A DNA stretch of 64,000 bases from Nocardia rhamnosiphila NBRC 108938 (GTDB lineage Bacteria; Actinomycetota; Actinomycetes; Mycobacteriales; Mycobacteriaceae). The notes under the pieces were generated by a model, which saw only the letters and a list, made by a program, of their open reading frames with translations, was not told the origin of the DNA and did not search any database. Where the stretch lies: positions 1,860,001 to 1,924,000 of the forward strand of contig NZ_JOAJ01000001.1 in the NCBI RefSeq assembly GCF_000720425.1. The letters run 5' to 3'. Each line of letters begins with the position of its first letter. The stretch's first letter is position 1. The translations under genes and the position numbers were made by a program. Positions 7,869-16,567 of this stretch are shown piece by piece.

Positions 7869-8679
7869 ACTCGTCCATCGAGTGGTAGACGCCGACGGTG
7901 TTCAGGAACAGATCCCGTAGTTTGAGCGGCAGCACACCGGACAGCGCCTTGTTCAGGCGCGAGGTCCACGGCAGGATCACCAGCGGCGTGCCCTTCTTCA
8001 TCGCGGTCCAGGACGTATCGACGACCTTGTGCTGGTCGAGGATCGGGGTGAGCCAGAACCCCTTGGCGCCCGCGAACATTCCGGTATCGATATAGGTCGG
8101 GCATACGGTGGTGACCTTGACATGGTCGTGACCGGCCTGTTCGAGTTCGATCCGTACCGAATCCGACCAGCCCAGCGCCGCCCATTTCGATGCCGCGTAC
8201 ACACTCATCCGGGGGTTGTGCACCAGCCCGGCCGAGGAGGCGATGGTGAGTACCCGGGCCTCGGTGGTCCCGGCGACCATCGCCGGCAGGAATTCCAGGG
8301 TCACATACATCGGCGCCAGCGAATTGATCGCCATGGTCTTGTCGATATCGTTGCGGTCCTTCGTTTCCCAGAAGTAGGTGTTTCCGCGGACGATTCCGGC
8401 ATTGTTCACCAGGACATCGATATCACCGGCGTCGACCCGCACCGCGGCGGCGGCCGTGGCGACCGCGTCGCTGTCGGAGACGTCGACCGTGTAGGTGTGC
8501 ACGGTGCCACCGGCCGCGGTCAGTTCGGCGGCGGTCTCGCGCAGCGCGGTGTCGTTGATATCCCAGAGCATCACGGCGGCAGCACCCTCGCGCACCGCCC
8601 GGGCGGCGAAGAGTTTGCCCAAGCCCATGGCGGCCCCGGTGATCAGCACCTTCTTACCGGCCACCGTATCCAGTTTCAT
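7852..8679 (-). CDS. SDR family oxidoreductase, retinol-dehydrogenase type
   Basis: 275 residues. It has coenzyme motif TGAAMGLGK, LVNNAGIV, catalytic ASSAGLV and YAASKWA, and a C-terminal extension ending in a hydrophobic LPLKLRDLFLNTVGV segment. It is the second gene of an operon: gabD2 ends 42 nt upstream on the same strand. Pairing with an aldehyde dehydrogenase suggests alcohol-to-aldehyde-to-acid oxidation of one substrate, but this is inference. An AAGGA ribosome-binding site precedes the ATG at 8679. The 3' end overlaps the PrmC-related gene by 17 bp. Confidence 0.87.
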   Translation of the reverse strand: MKLDTVAGKKVLITGAAMGLGKLFAARAVREGAAAVMLWDINDTALRETAAELTAAGGTVHTYTVDVSDSDAVATAAAAVRVDAGDIDVLVNNAGIVRGNTYFWETKDRNDIDKTMAINSLAPMYVTLEFLPAMVAGTTEARVLTIASSAGLVHNPRMSVYAASKWAALGWSDSVRIELEQAGHDHVKVTTVCPTYIDTGMFAGAKGFWLTPILDQHKVVDTSWTAMKKGTPLVILPWTSRLNKALSGVLPLKLRDLFLNTVGVYHSMDEFTGRK

Positions 8680-8721
8680 CGCTTTCGGATCCTTGTCGTC
8701 GCAGTGAGCTGAGGAAGTGGC

Positions 8722-10293
8722 CTACTTCTGGCGCAGCGTCTTCATGACCCGGAAGTAGAGTGTCATGGTCTTCGCCCACATCGCCTCCGACATCCCCGGC
8801 AAGGGCGCGATCGGCAGCATCCGCTGCACCGCGATGGTCTGGGTGTCGACGTACTTCAGCAGCCCCTCCGGGCCGTGCCGCCGGCCGGTTCCGGAGATGC
8901 CCATCCCGCCCGACGGCGCGTCGGCGCTACCCCATGCGGCGATGAACCCTTCGTTCACGTTCACCGAGCCCGCGTTGATCCGCGCGGCGAATTCCCGGCC
9001 GCGGGCGGCGCTGCGGGTCCAGACGCTGGCATTGAGCCCGTAGGGGGTGTCGTTGGCCTGGGTCACGGCCTCGTCGTCGGTGGCCACCTTGTAGATCGAG
9101 ACGACCGGACCGAAGGTCTCCTCGCGGTAGACCGTCATCTCGGCGGTGACATCGGTGAGCACGGTGGGTTCGTAGAAGTACGGGCCCAGGTCGGGGCGGT
9201 GGACGCCGCCGGCGAGCACCGTCGCGCCCTTGGCGACGGCGTCGTCGACGTGGGCACGGACCGTATCGAGTTGCCGCGGGAAGGTCAGCGACCCCATATC
9301 GGTGGAGTAGTCCAGCGGCGAGCCCAGCTTCAACGCCTTGACCGCCGTGACGAATTCGTCCACGAAGCGATCGTGGACGGCCTCGTGGACATAGATGCGT
9401 TCCATGGATTCGCAGAGCTGACCGGCGGAGGCGAAACTGGCCCGGACCGCGGTGCGGGCGGCCGCGACGGGGTCGGCATCCGACAGCACCAGCAGCGGGT
9501 TCTTGCCACCCAGCTCGAGCGAGCAGCCGATGAGACGTTCACCGGCCTGGCGGCCGATGGTACGGCCGGTGGCGCTGGAACCGGTGTAGTCGACGTAGTC
9601 GGCCCGGTCGATCACCTCACCGCCGATCACCGAGCCGCGGCCCAGCACGATCTGCCAGAGGTCTTCCGGGAGCCCGGCGCGGACCGCCGCGTCCACCGCC
9701 CACAGCGCGGTGAGCGCGGTCTGGTTGTCCGGGCGGCCGACCACCGCGTTTCCCGCGACCAGGGCGGGTAGCGCGTCGGAGACGGCGAGCGCGAGAGGGT
9801 AGTTCCACGGCGAGATCACCGCGACCACGCCCTTGGCCCGCTGATGCACCTGCACATCGGTGAGTACCGGCAGCACACCGCGCGGATTGCGGCGCGCGAG
9901 CAGTTTGGGCGCGGTGGCGGCGTAGTACCGGGAATTGACGGCGACATCGCCTACCTCGTCGAAGGCGTGCGCCCGGGACTTACCCGTCTCGGTCTGGACG
10001 ATATCGAGGACGGTGTCCTGTTCGGCCAGCACCAGATCGTGGAAACGTCGCAGTACCGCGGCCCGCTCACGGACCGGGACCTGCGCCCACCGGCGCTGCG
10101 CGGTACGCGCGCGGTCGAACGCGGCCCCGATATCGGCGACCGAGGACTGCGGCAGTTCGGCGATCCGCTCCCCCGTGGCCGGCGCGTGCACCGTGACGGC
10201 CGGGGCGCCGCCGGCCGCGGCCCGCGCGAGCAGCGGTTTCACCAGATCCGGGGTCAGTGCGCCGGTGGCGGTGGGACGCTGGGCGGTCGTCAT
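8722..10293 (-). CDS. gabD2: Succinate-semialdehyde dehydrogenase GabD2-type
   Basis: 523 residues, aldehyde dehydrogenase superfamily, cytosolic. It oxidises succinic semialdehyde or a related aldehyde with NAD(P). Visible elements are the cofactor-binding ISPWNYPLALA, DYTGSSATGR, the general base Glu in LELGGKNPLL, the nucleophile Cys in SAGQLCESMERIYV, and EETFGPVVSIY. The PWNYP and GQLCES context fits the mycobacterial GabD2 type. A very good ribosome-binding site (AGGAGA) precedes the ATG. The gene is divergent from a TetR regulator, with a palindromic site between them, and followed by an SDR in the same operon. Confidence 0.88.
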   Translation of the reverse strand: MTTAQRPTATGALTPDLVKPLLARAAAGGAPAVTVHAPATGERIAELPQSSVADIGAAFDRARTAQRRWAQVPVRERAAVLRRFHDLVLAEQDTVLDIVQTETGKSRAHAFDEVGDVAVNSRYYAATAPKLLARRNPRGVLPVLTDVQVHQRAKGVVAVISPWNYPLALAVSDALPALVAGNAVVGRPDNQTALTALWAVDAAVRAGLPEDLWQIVLGRGSVIGGEVIDRADYVDYTGSSATGRTIGRQAGERLIGCSLELGGKNPLLVLSDADPVAAARTAVRASFASAGQLCESMERIYVHEAVHDRFVDEFVTAVKALKLGSPLDYSTDMGSLTFPRQLDTVRAHVDDAVAKGATVLAGGVHRPDLGPYFYEPTVLTDVTAEMTVYREETFGPVVSIYKVATDDEAVTQANDTPYGLNASVWTRSAARGREFAARINAGSVNVNEGFIAAWGSADAPSGGMGISGTGRRHGPEGLLKYVDTQTIAVQRMLPIAPLPGMSEAMWAKTMTLYFRVMKTLRQK

Positions 10294-10357
10294 GGTCGGC
10301 GTTCTCCTGGGCGTTCGCGCGCCGCGGCCGCAGAACCACAGCGGAAATGATTAATTG

Positions 10358-10369
10358 AACAGTGGTGTT
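10358..10369. promoter_or_regulatory. Short palindromic site in the gabD2/TetR divergent region
   Basis: AACA (10358-10361) and TGTT (10366-10369) flank GTGG, and more distant ATTA/TAAT half-sites frame them. The stretch is clearly more AT-rich than its surroundings and lies about 65 nt upstream of gabD2. It is a plausible operator for the divergent TetR protein and may overlap both promoters. Confidence 0.35.
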
Positions 10370-10473
10370 AGGGTAATCCTCGTGCCGTACGCCGTGTCAA
10401 GGGCTCCGTTCCGCGCAACAGTCCGGAACCACCGGAGGCTGTGGAATTTCACAGACCCGCCGGAGGCCGCGGC

Positions 10474-11181
10474 GTGAGCGCCTCGAACACCGACAGGACA
10501 CCGCGGCGCGGCCGGCCACCGCAGACGCCGGAACAGGCCGATCAGGTGCGCGCCCGGATCGTGCGAGCCACCGCCGAGGTGTTCACCCGCAACGGCTCCC
10601 GGGGGTCGAGCGTCGCGCAGATCATCGAGCAGGCGGGATTGTCGCGCCCGACCTTCTACCGCTATTTCGCCAATGCCACCGAACCGCTCAACGCGGTCCT
10701 CGATGTCTCCAACGCCGAACTCGTCGGCGGGATAGCGGCCGCCCTCGAGGCGTCCGGTGAGGGAGTGGATCTCGGGATCCGGCTCATCGACGCCTACCTC
10801 GACTGGGCGCGCGGGCACGGGCCCATGCTGCGGCCGCTGTTCGCCGAACTCCACGACCCGGGGTCACCGGTGTCGGAGTACCGCAACAACGCGCTGGACG
10901 GGATCCGCGCCATCGTCCGCACCAAGTTCACCGAGCTGGGCCGCCCGGTTCCCGCGCCCCTCGATCTCGACGCGGCGCTGCATGTGTGCGAATACGTGGT
11001 CTACCGGATATCGGCCGCCGCCGAACCGGGTAGTGAACCCGACCCGGACACCGTGGCCGCGGCGCGGCTGACCATGATCCGCGTGGTACTCGCCACCCTC
11101 GGCGACACCGGCGATCTGCACTACGCGATGAGCCTGCCCGGAATCTTCCCCGCTGCCCCGGGCGACACCCCCGGCAGCTGA
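10474..11181 (+). CDS. TetR/AcrR family transcriptional regulator
   Basis: 235 residues. A basic N-terminus (RRGRPPQTPEQ) leads into the TetR helix-turn-helix: RIVRATAEVFTRNGSRGSS, then IEQAGLSRPTFYRYF. The C-terminal ligand/dimer domain is helical. The GTG at 10474 is chosen because GGAGG lies 7 nt upstream. An in-frame GTG at 10441 has its Shine-Dalgarno only 2 nt away. The gene is divergent from gabD2 and the SDR, its most likely targets. Confidence 0.88.
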   Translation: MSASNTDRTPRRGRPPQTPEQADQVRARIVRATAEVFTRNGSRGSSVAQIIEQAGLSRPTFYRYFANATEPLNAVLDVSNAELVGGIAAALEASGEGVDLGIRLIDAYLDWARGHGPMLRPLFAELHDPGSPVSEYRNNALDGIRAIVRTKFTELGRPVPAPLDLDAALHVCEYVVYRISAAAEPGSEPDPDTVAAARLTMIRVVLATLGDTGDLHYAMSLPGIFPAAPGDTPGS

Positions 11182-11236
11182 CCGCGACGCCGGCACGCCG
11201 AGCGCCGCCACGAGGCAACGCGGCCGGTCGGCGAAG

Positions 11237-13168
11237 TCAGAGTTCCGGGCCGGGCACCGCGCTCACGTCGTCCGGACCGAGACCGCTGGCGCGCAGGACA
11301 TGCCGGTCGATCGCGGCGCGAATGGCCTCCTCGGTACCCAGAATGCGTACGTGCCGGCGGGCGCGGGTGATCGCGGTATAGAGAAGCTCGCGGGTGAGCA
11401 GACTCGAACCCGGTTCCGGCAGGACGATGGTCACCGCGTCGTATTGGCTGCCCTGACTTCGATGGATGGTCATGGCGAAGACCGTGACGACGGCGGGGAA
11501 CTGGGTGGGATGGACCAGGAACGGCTGGTCCCCGCGCTGCAACGCCACCCGCAGCGACCCGTCCGGGCGGCACACCACCACTCCGGTGTCCCCGTTGTAG
11601 ATCCGGGCCTCGTGGTCGTTGGCCGTCACCAGCAGAGGCTGGCCCGGATACCAGGTGCCGTACCGGTTCTCGGGGCCCGAACCCGCCGCCGCGGCCCATT
11701 CGGCGGCGGTGCGGTCCCACTGTTCCACTCCGTACGGGCCACGGCGGTGGGCGCACAGCAGCCGATGCGATTCGAAGGCGGCGAGCGCGGCCGCCGCGTC
11801 ACCCGCGCGGGCAGCGGTGGTGACCCGCTGCGCGGTGGTGACGACATCCGCTCGGACGGCAGCGATCTCGTCCGGACCGACCAGCTCGAGCATATCGCCG
11901 CCGGCCCGCAGCAATTCCAGCGCGGACTCGGTATCGCCGGCCCGGACGGCGACGGCGAGATCGGCGATCCGGCCGCCGAACCGGCGACCCCGGGTCAACC
12001 GGATGATGCCGCCGCGCAAGCGGTCCCGCTCCGTTTCGGTGAGCGCCTCGACATCGGGCGGGTCGGCGTCCTTGGTCCCGGCGTCCCGGGCCGCCGCGAG
12101 TTCGCCGCCGAGCACCTCCTCGAACGACGGGTCGGCGGTCCCGGGAAACGGAGCGGCCACCATATCGGCGAGCACCGCGCCCGCGTCCACCGAGGCGAGC
12201 TGATCCGGGTCGCCGGCCAGCACGAGCCGGGTATCGGGACGCAGCGCCGCGAGCAGCCTGCTCATCATGGTCAGCGAAACCATGGACGTCTCGTCCACGA
12301 CCACCACGTCGTAGGGCAGCCGATTGTGTTCGTGATACCGGAACCGGGTGGTACGGCCGCGTTGCCAGCCGAGCAGCCGGTGCAGGGTGGCGGCGGACAG
12401 CTCCGGCAGACCCAGGGCGGGTGCCTGCTCCCGGACGGCCTCCTGCAGCCGGGCGGCCGCCTTCCCGGTGGGCGCGGCCAGCGCGATCCGCGGTGGCGCG
12501 GCGCTCGCGGCGTGCTGTGCGACGAGCAACGCGAGGATCCGGGCGATGGTGTGCGTCTTGCCCGTACCGGGCCCACCGGCGACGACCGTGGTCCAGTGGG
12601 TGGCGGCGAGCGCGGCGGCGATGCGCTGCCGGTCCACGACACCGGCCGGTGGGCCGAACAACCGGTCCAGTTCGCGGCGCACCACCGCGGGGTCGGTGCT
12701 CGGATGGTCGGCGGCGCGGGCGGTGAGCACCCGGCGGATCATCTGCTCCTGCTGGTAGTACCGATCCAGATAGAGCAGCGGGCCCATACCCGCACGGGAC
12801 GGATCGGTGAGCCGCAGCGGACGCAGCGGCCCGGCCGGACCGCCCAGCACCAGCGGGCTCTCCCGTAATGCCTCGACAACTCGTGCCTCGTCGGGCCACG
12901 GCAGGTCCGCGGGCGCGACCAGCAGCTCCGCCCGTTCCTCGTCGGCGTCCACACCGATATCCCGCATCCGGGTGAGGTCCAGGCACACCGACCCCGACCG
13001 CACGGCGCGCACCACCAGCGCGGCCGCGAACAGGACCAGTTCCCGGTCTTCCCCGCCGAACCGGCCCAGCCGTTCGGCCACGTGCACATCGGCCGCCGAG
13101 AGCACCCCGGCCTCGTTGAACTCGCGCAGGATCCCGGTCCCCCGCTGCGCCACCCGGATGGGGATCAC
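11237..13168 (-). CDS. recD: Exodeoxyribonuclease V alpha subunit RecD
   Basis: 643 residues, SF1B helicase. It is the faster 5'-3' motor of RecBCD and acts at double-strand ends. It shows the Walker A loop VVAGGPGTGKTHTIAR, the DEAD-like VVVDETSM, LAGDPDQLASVDAGAVL, and the late helicase motifs AMTIHRSQGSQYD and LLYTAITRARR. The GTG start overlaps the recB stop codon (GTGA), so translation is coupled. It is the last gene of recC-recB-recD. The convergent TetR gene ends 56 nt away. Confidence 0.94.
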   Translation of the reverse strand: MIPIRVAQRGTGILREFNEAGVLSAADVHVAERLGRFGGEDRELVLFAAALVVRAVRSGSVCLDLTRMRDIGVDADEERAELLVAPADLPWPDEARVVEALRESPLVLGGPAGPLRPLRLTDPSRAGMGPLLYLDRYYQQEQMIRRVLTARAADHPSTDPAVVRRELDRLFGPPAGVVDRQRIAAALAATHWTTVVAGGPGTGKTHTIARILALLVAQHAASAAPPRIALAAPTGKAAARLQEAVREQAPALGLPELSAATLHRLLGWQRGRTTRFRYHEHNRLPYDVVVVDETSMVSLTMMSRLLAALRPDTRLVLAGDPDQLASVDAGAVLADMVAAPFPGTADPSFEEVLGGELAAARDAGTKDADPPDVEALTETERDRLRGGIIRLTRGRRFGGRIADLAVAVRAGDTESALELLRAGGDMLELVGPDEIAAVRADVVTTAQRVTTAARAGDAAAALAAFESHRLLCAHRRGPYGVEQWDRTAAEWAAAAGSGPENRYGTWYPGQPLLVTANDHEARIYNGDTGVVVCRPDGSLRVALQRGDQPFLVHPTQFPAVVTVFAMTIHRSQGSQYDAVTIVLPEPGSSLLTRELLYTAITRARRHVRILGTEEAIRAAIDRHVLRASGLGPDDVSAVPGPEL

Positions 13169-16100
13169 TCCGCACCTCCGGCGAGTAGGTCCGACAGGGC
13201 GACGATCAGGCCGGGCGGCGGTGTCCAGTCGAAAACTCCGGCGCCCTCGGGGGTTTCGGGCCCGATCATGCCGCGCACGAAGAGGTAGCGGGTACCGCCG
13301 AGGTGAACCGCGGGATCGTAACCGGACAGCCGCCAGCGCAGGTACCGGTGCAGCGCGACCGAGTACAGCAGCGCCTGCAGCGGATAGTGGGAGCGGACCA
13401 TCTCCGCGGCCATCCGGTCGCGGGTGTAATGAGCGACGGTGAGGTCGCCGGTGCCCAGCCGGTTCGTCTTGTAGTCGACGATGACGTAACGCTGGTCCGG
13501 GGTGCGCAGCACCGCGTCGATACTGCCGGTGAGATATCCGCGTAACGGTACGTCCTCGAGGGTGTCGAGTTCGTCGGCGTAGGCGTGGAAATCGTCGCCG
13601 GGGTCCAGGTGTGCGCGCACGGTGGCGGCGATGCGGCCCAGCGTGGCGGCCGCACCGGACGGGAGGTCACCGCCGGCGAGCGGCAGTTCGAATTCGAGCT
13701 CGCACAGTCGGTCCCGGCCGGGGATATCGGCGAGGGCGCCGAAACCGATCGGGGTGCGCAGGACCTCCACCAGGGCCGTGGTCAGCAGTTCGGGATCGGC
13801 GGTGGAGAGCATTTCACCGATCGCTTCGGCGCACCGCGCGCGTACCTCGGCGACCAGATCCGGGGCCTCGGTCTCGACATGCTCGAGCACTCCGTGCACC
13901 AGGGTGCCGAATTCGGCGCCGTAGGGCAGTTCGTTCATGAGCGAGGGTGCGCCGGGGCCGGGTTCGGGTGCCGCCGGCGCGGCCGGAGCCTCGGGTTCGT
14001 CGCCGACACCAGCGGCGTCCACCGGTTCGGACTCCGGGGCCGGCGGATGGGCGGCCGCGGTGAGTGCCGAATACGAGGTGCGCCGCCAGTGCTCGTCGAT
14101 CTCCCGGTCGAAAGCGGCGACGGCCACCGCACCGGACAGGGTATCGGCCGGCGGCCGATAGGCCGGTGGGTCGGCGGCGGGGTCGGCGGCGGTCACCGAG
14201 ATCGACTCACCCGCCCCGGCCGCCCAGGCCCGGAGCCGGTCGACCACCGCGGCGTCCTCGGCGACCGCGGCCCGCGCACTCGGCTGCGCCGCCCCGGGCG
14301 CCCGGCCGAACAGCAACCGGTGCAGCGGTGCGGCCGCGGTGCCGAACGAGGGCGCCCACCAGGCGACCACCTGGCAGCATGCCCTGGTCAGGGCCACATA
14401 GCACAGGCGCAGTTCCTCACCCGCGGATTCACTGTCGGCACGTTCCTTGCGGGCCGCGTACCCGGGGGCATCCGGCCCACCGATATCCAGCACCCGCGCG
14501 CCGTCCTCGTGCATCAGCAGGGTGGCGGGCTTGGGGTCGGCGGAACTGTCCCAGGCGAAAGGCAGGTACACGACCGGGAATTCGAGCCCCTTGCTGGCAT
14601 GGACGGTCGCGATCTGCACGGCCGCGATATCCCGGTCGAGCCGACGGCTGCGGCCCGGAACCGAGCCCGACGCGGGATCACGGACCCGGTCGGCCAGCCA
14701 TCGGGTGAGCGCGGTGAGACCGAGGCCCTCGGTCACCGAGATCTCGTCGAGCAGCTGGGCGAGATGCCGGATATCGGTCAGCCGGCGTTCGCCGTGTTCG
14801 ACAGCGAGCAACCGCGGTGCCAGCCGGGTCCCGGTGGCCAGTTCGTCGAACACGGCGGCGAAACCGGCCCGGGCGAACAGCCGGGCCGCGTCCCGCAGCT
14901 CGGCACTGACCCGCCCCACCAGGTCCGCTCCCCCGGTGTCGATCTCGGCGGCGGTATGCCCGAACAGCGGGGTGAGCGCGGCCAGCCGGACCCGGTCCGC
15001 TCGATGCGGCTGTTCCAGCGCGCGCAACACCCACAGCCAATCGGTGGCACTGCGGGTCGCGAAAATACTGCTACCGCCGGCCAGGACCACCGGAACCCCG
15101 GCACGTTCCAGCGCGGCCCGCACGACCTCGAGCTGCGTATGGGTGCGCACCAGCACCGCGATATCCCCGGGGCCCACCGCCCGTTCCCGGGCGCCGCCGG
15201 CCGGGTCGTCCGAGGCCGCCCGCCCCGCCCGGGTGCCCGGCGAATCCGTGAGGACCGTCCCGGATTCGAGAAGGGCGACGATATCGGCCGCCACATCGGC
15301 CGCGACCCGGGCCCGCTGCCGGTGGATGTTCGGGAACCCGGAAGCGCCGCGCGGGCCCGCGCCGGTCCGCGGCAGGCATCGCAATCGCATGGCTGTGGTC
15401 AACTCGGCGGGACCGTGCAACCGGCTCCACGGCTGGGTGGGCGTGACGGCGGGCACCACGATCTCGTCATGGCCCAATGCCGCGCCGCCCAGCAGATGTT
15501 CGAGCGCGGCGAGCAGTCCCGCGTCGCTGCGCCGGTTGGTGGTGAGTTCGCGGCGCGCGGTGGCATGGCCGACCGCATCCAGATAGCTCAGCACCTCGGC
15601 GCCTCGGAACGCGTAGATCGCCTGTTTCGGGTCGCCCACCAGGACCAGCGGGTTGTGGCCGTGGAAGGCCCGGCGCAGGATCTCCCACTGCAGCGGATCG
15701 GTGTCCTGGAATTCGTCGACGAGCACCACCTGGTAGCGGTCCCGGATACGCCGGCACGCGGCCGGACCGCGCGCCGGGTCGGCGAGGATATCGCGCAGTA
15801 ACACCAGCAGATCGTCGAAGTCCCGCAACCCTGCCAGTCGTTTCCGGCGTTCGGTTTCGGCACGGACCGCGGCCGCGAAGGCGACCCGCTGCGCCGACGC
15901 CTCGTCGGTATCGGGCGCGAGCCGGGCCTGCCGGTCGCGCACCGCGGCGAGCGCGAACCGCTGAGCCTGTTTCACCGAGAACGGCGCCGCGGTTCGCGCG
16001 AAGCGGCCCAGGTACAGATCGTCGACGACGGTGCGGATGAGGTCGTCGGCCTCCTCCACCAGGCGCGCACCGGGGTCGAGGTCACCGGCCAGGCCGAGTT

Positions 16101-16530
16101 CGGCCAGCATGCGCTGGCAGAAGCTGTGGGTCGTGGCGATGGCCCCGGCATCGAAATCCGAGAGCGCGGCGCGCAGCCGAGTGCGGCGCGCGGAAACCTC
16201 CTCCGGCTCCGCATCGGCCAGATGGCGGATCAATTCATCGGCGGCGGTCCGGGCCGCTTCGGGGTCGGCGAGCGCGGCGGCGACGGCGACGAACCGGTCG
16301 CGGGTGCGCATCCGCAGTTCCTGGGTCGCCGCGCGGCTGAAAGTGACCAGGAGCAGCCGGGAGATGTCCACACCGGCCTCGGCGACATAGCGGACGGCGA
16401 GCCCGACGATGGCGTAGGTCTTGCCGGTACCGGCACTCGCCTCGAGGACGGTGGTGCCGTGCGGCAGCGGGCCGCAGAGCTCGAACGCATTGCCCGGCTC
16501 GGCCGGCGGGGCGGGCGCGGTCGTGGTCAC
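13165..16530 (-). CDS. recB: Exodeoxyribonuclease V beta subunit RecB
   Basis: 1121 residues, a UvrD-like helicase with a C-terminal nuclease. The N-terminal Walker A motif is VLEASAGTGKTYAI. Other motifs are LLVTFSRAATQELR, VLVDEFQDTDPLQW, VGDPKQAIYAFRG and ATVHASKGLEFPVVYLP. The RecB-family nuclease motif near residue 1010 is YVIVDYKTNRLG, with the catalytic Asp and Lys present. The length is normal for actinobacterial RecB. The GTG start at 16530 lies 37 nt after recC, and the stop overlaps recD. Acts in recombinational repair of DNA ends. Confidence 0.95.
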   Translation of the reverse strand: MTTTAPAPPAEPGNAFELCGPLPHGTTVLEASAGTGKTYAIVGLAVRYVAEAGVDISRLLLVTFSRAATQELRMRTRDRFVAVAAALADPEAARTAADELIRHLADAEPEEVSARRTRLRAALSDFDAGAIATTHSFCQRMLAELGLAGDLDPGARLVEEADDLIRTVVDDLYLGRFARTAAPFSVKQAQRFALAAVRDRQARLAPDTDEASAQRVAFAAAVRAETERRKRLAGLRDFDDLLVLLRDILADPARGPAACRRIRDRYQVVLVDEFQDTDPLQWEILRRAFHGHNPLVLVGDPKQAIYAFRGAEVLSYLDAVGHATARRELTTNRRSDAGLLAALEHLLGGAALGHDEIVVPAVTPTQPWSRLHGPAELTTAMRLRCLPRTGAGPRGASGFPNIHRQRARVAADVAADIVALLESGTVLTDSPGTRAGRAASDDPAGGARERAVGPGDIAVLVRTHTQLEVVRAALERAGVPVVLAGGSSIFATRSATDWLWVLRALEQPHRADRVRLAALTPLFGHTAAEIDTGGADLVGRVSAELRDAARLFARAGFAAVFDELATGTRLAPRLLAVEHGERRLTDIRHLAQLLDEISVTEGLGLTALTRWLADRVRDPASGSVPGRSRRLDRDIAAVQIATVHASKGLEFPVVYLPFAWDSSADPKPATLLMHEDGARVLDIGGPDAPGYAARKERADSESAGEELRLCYVALTRACCQVVAWWAPSFGTAAAPLHRLLFGRAPGAAQPSARAAVAEDAAVVDRLRAWAAGAGESISVTAADPAADPPAYRPPADTLSGAVAVAAFDREIDEHWRRTSYSALTAAAHPPAPESEPVDAAGVGDEPEAPAAPAAPEPGPGAPSLMNELPYGAEFGTLVHGVLEHVETEAPDLVAEVRARCAEAIGEMLSTADPELLTTALVEVLRTPIGFGALADIPGRDRLCELEFELPLAGGDLPSGAAATLGRIAATVRAHLDPGDDFHAYADELDTLEDVPLRGYLTGSIDAVLRTPDQRYVIVDYKTNRLGTGDLTVAHYTRDRMAAEMVRSHYPLQALLYSVALHRYLRWRLSGYDPAVHLGGTRYLFVRGMIGPETPEGAGVFDWTPPPGLIVALSDLLAGGAE

Positions 16531-16567
16531 AGCTGCTCGCTTTCACGGCTCCGGGCGGCTCCGGCGG

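Noticed and set aside
13585..15801. Plus-strand open frame of more than 700 codons inside recB
   Set aside because: Composition is Gly/Arg/His-rich without any domain, and the opposite strand encodes an intact RecB.
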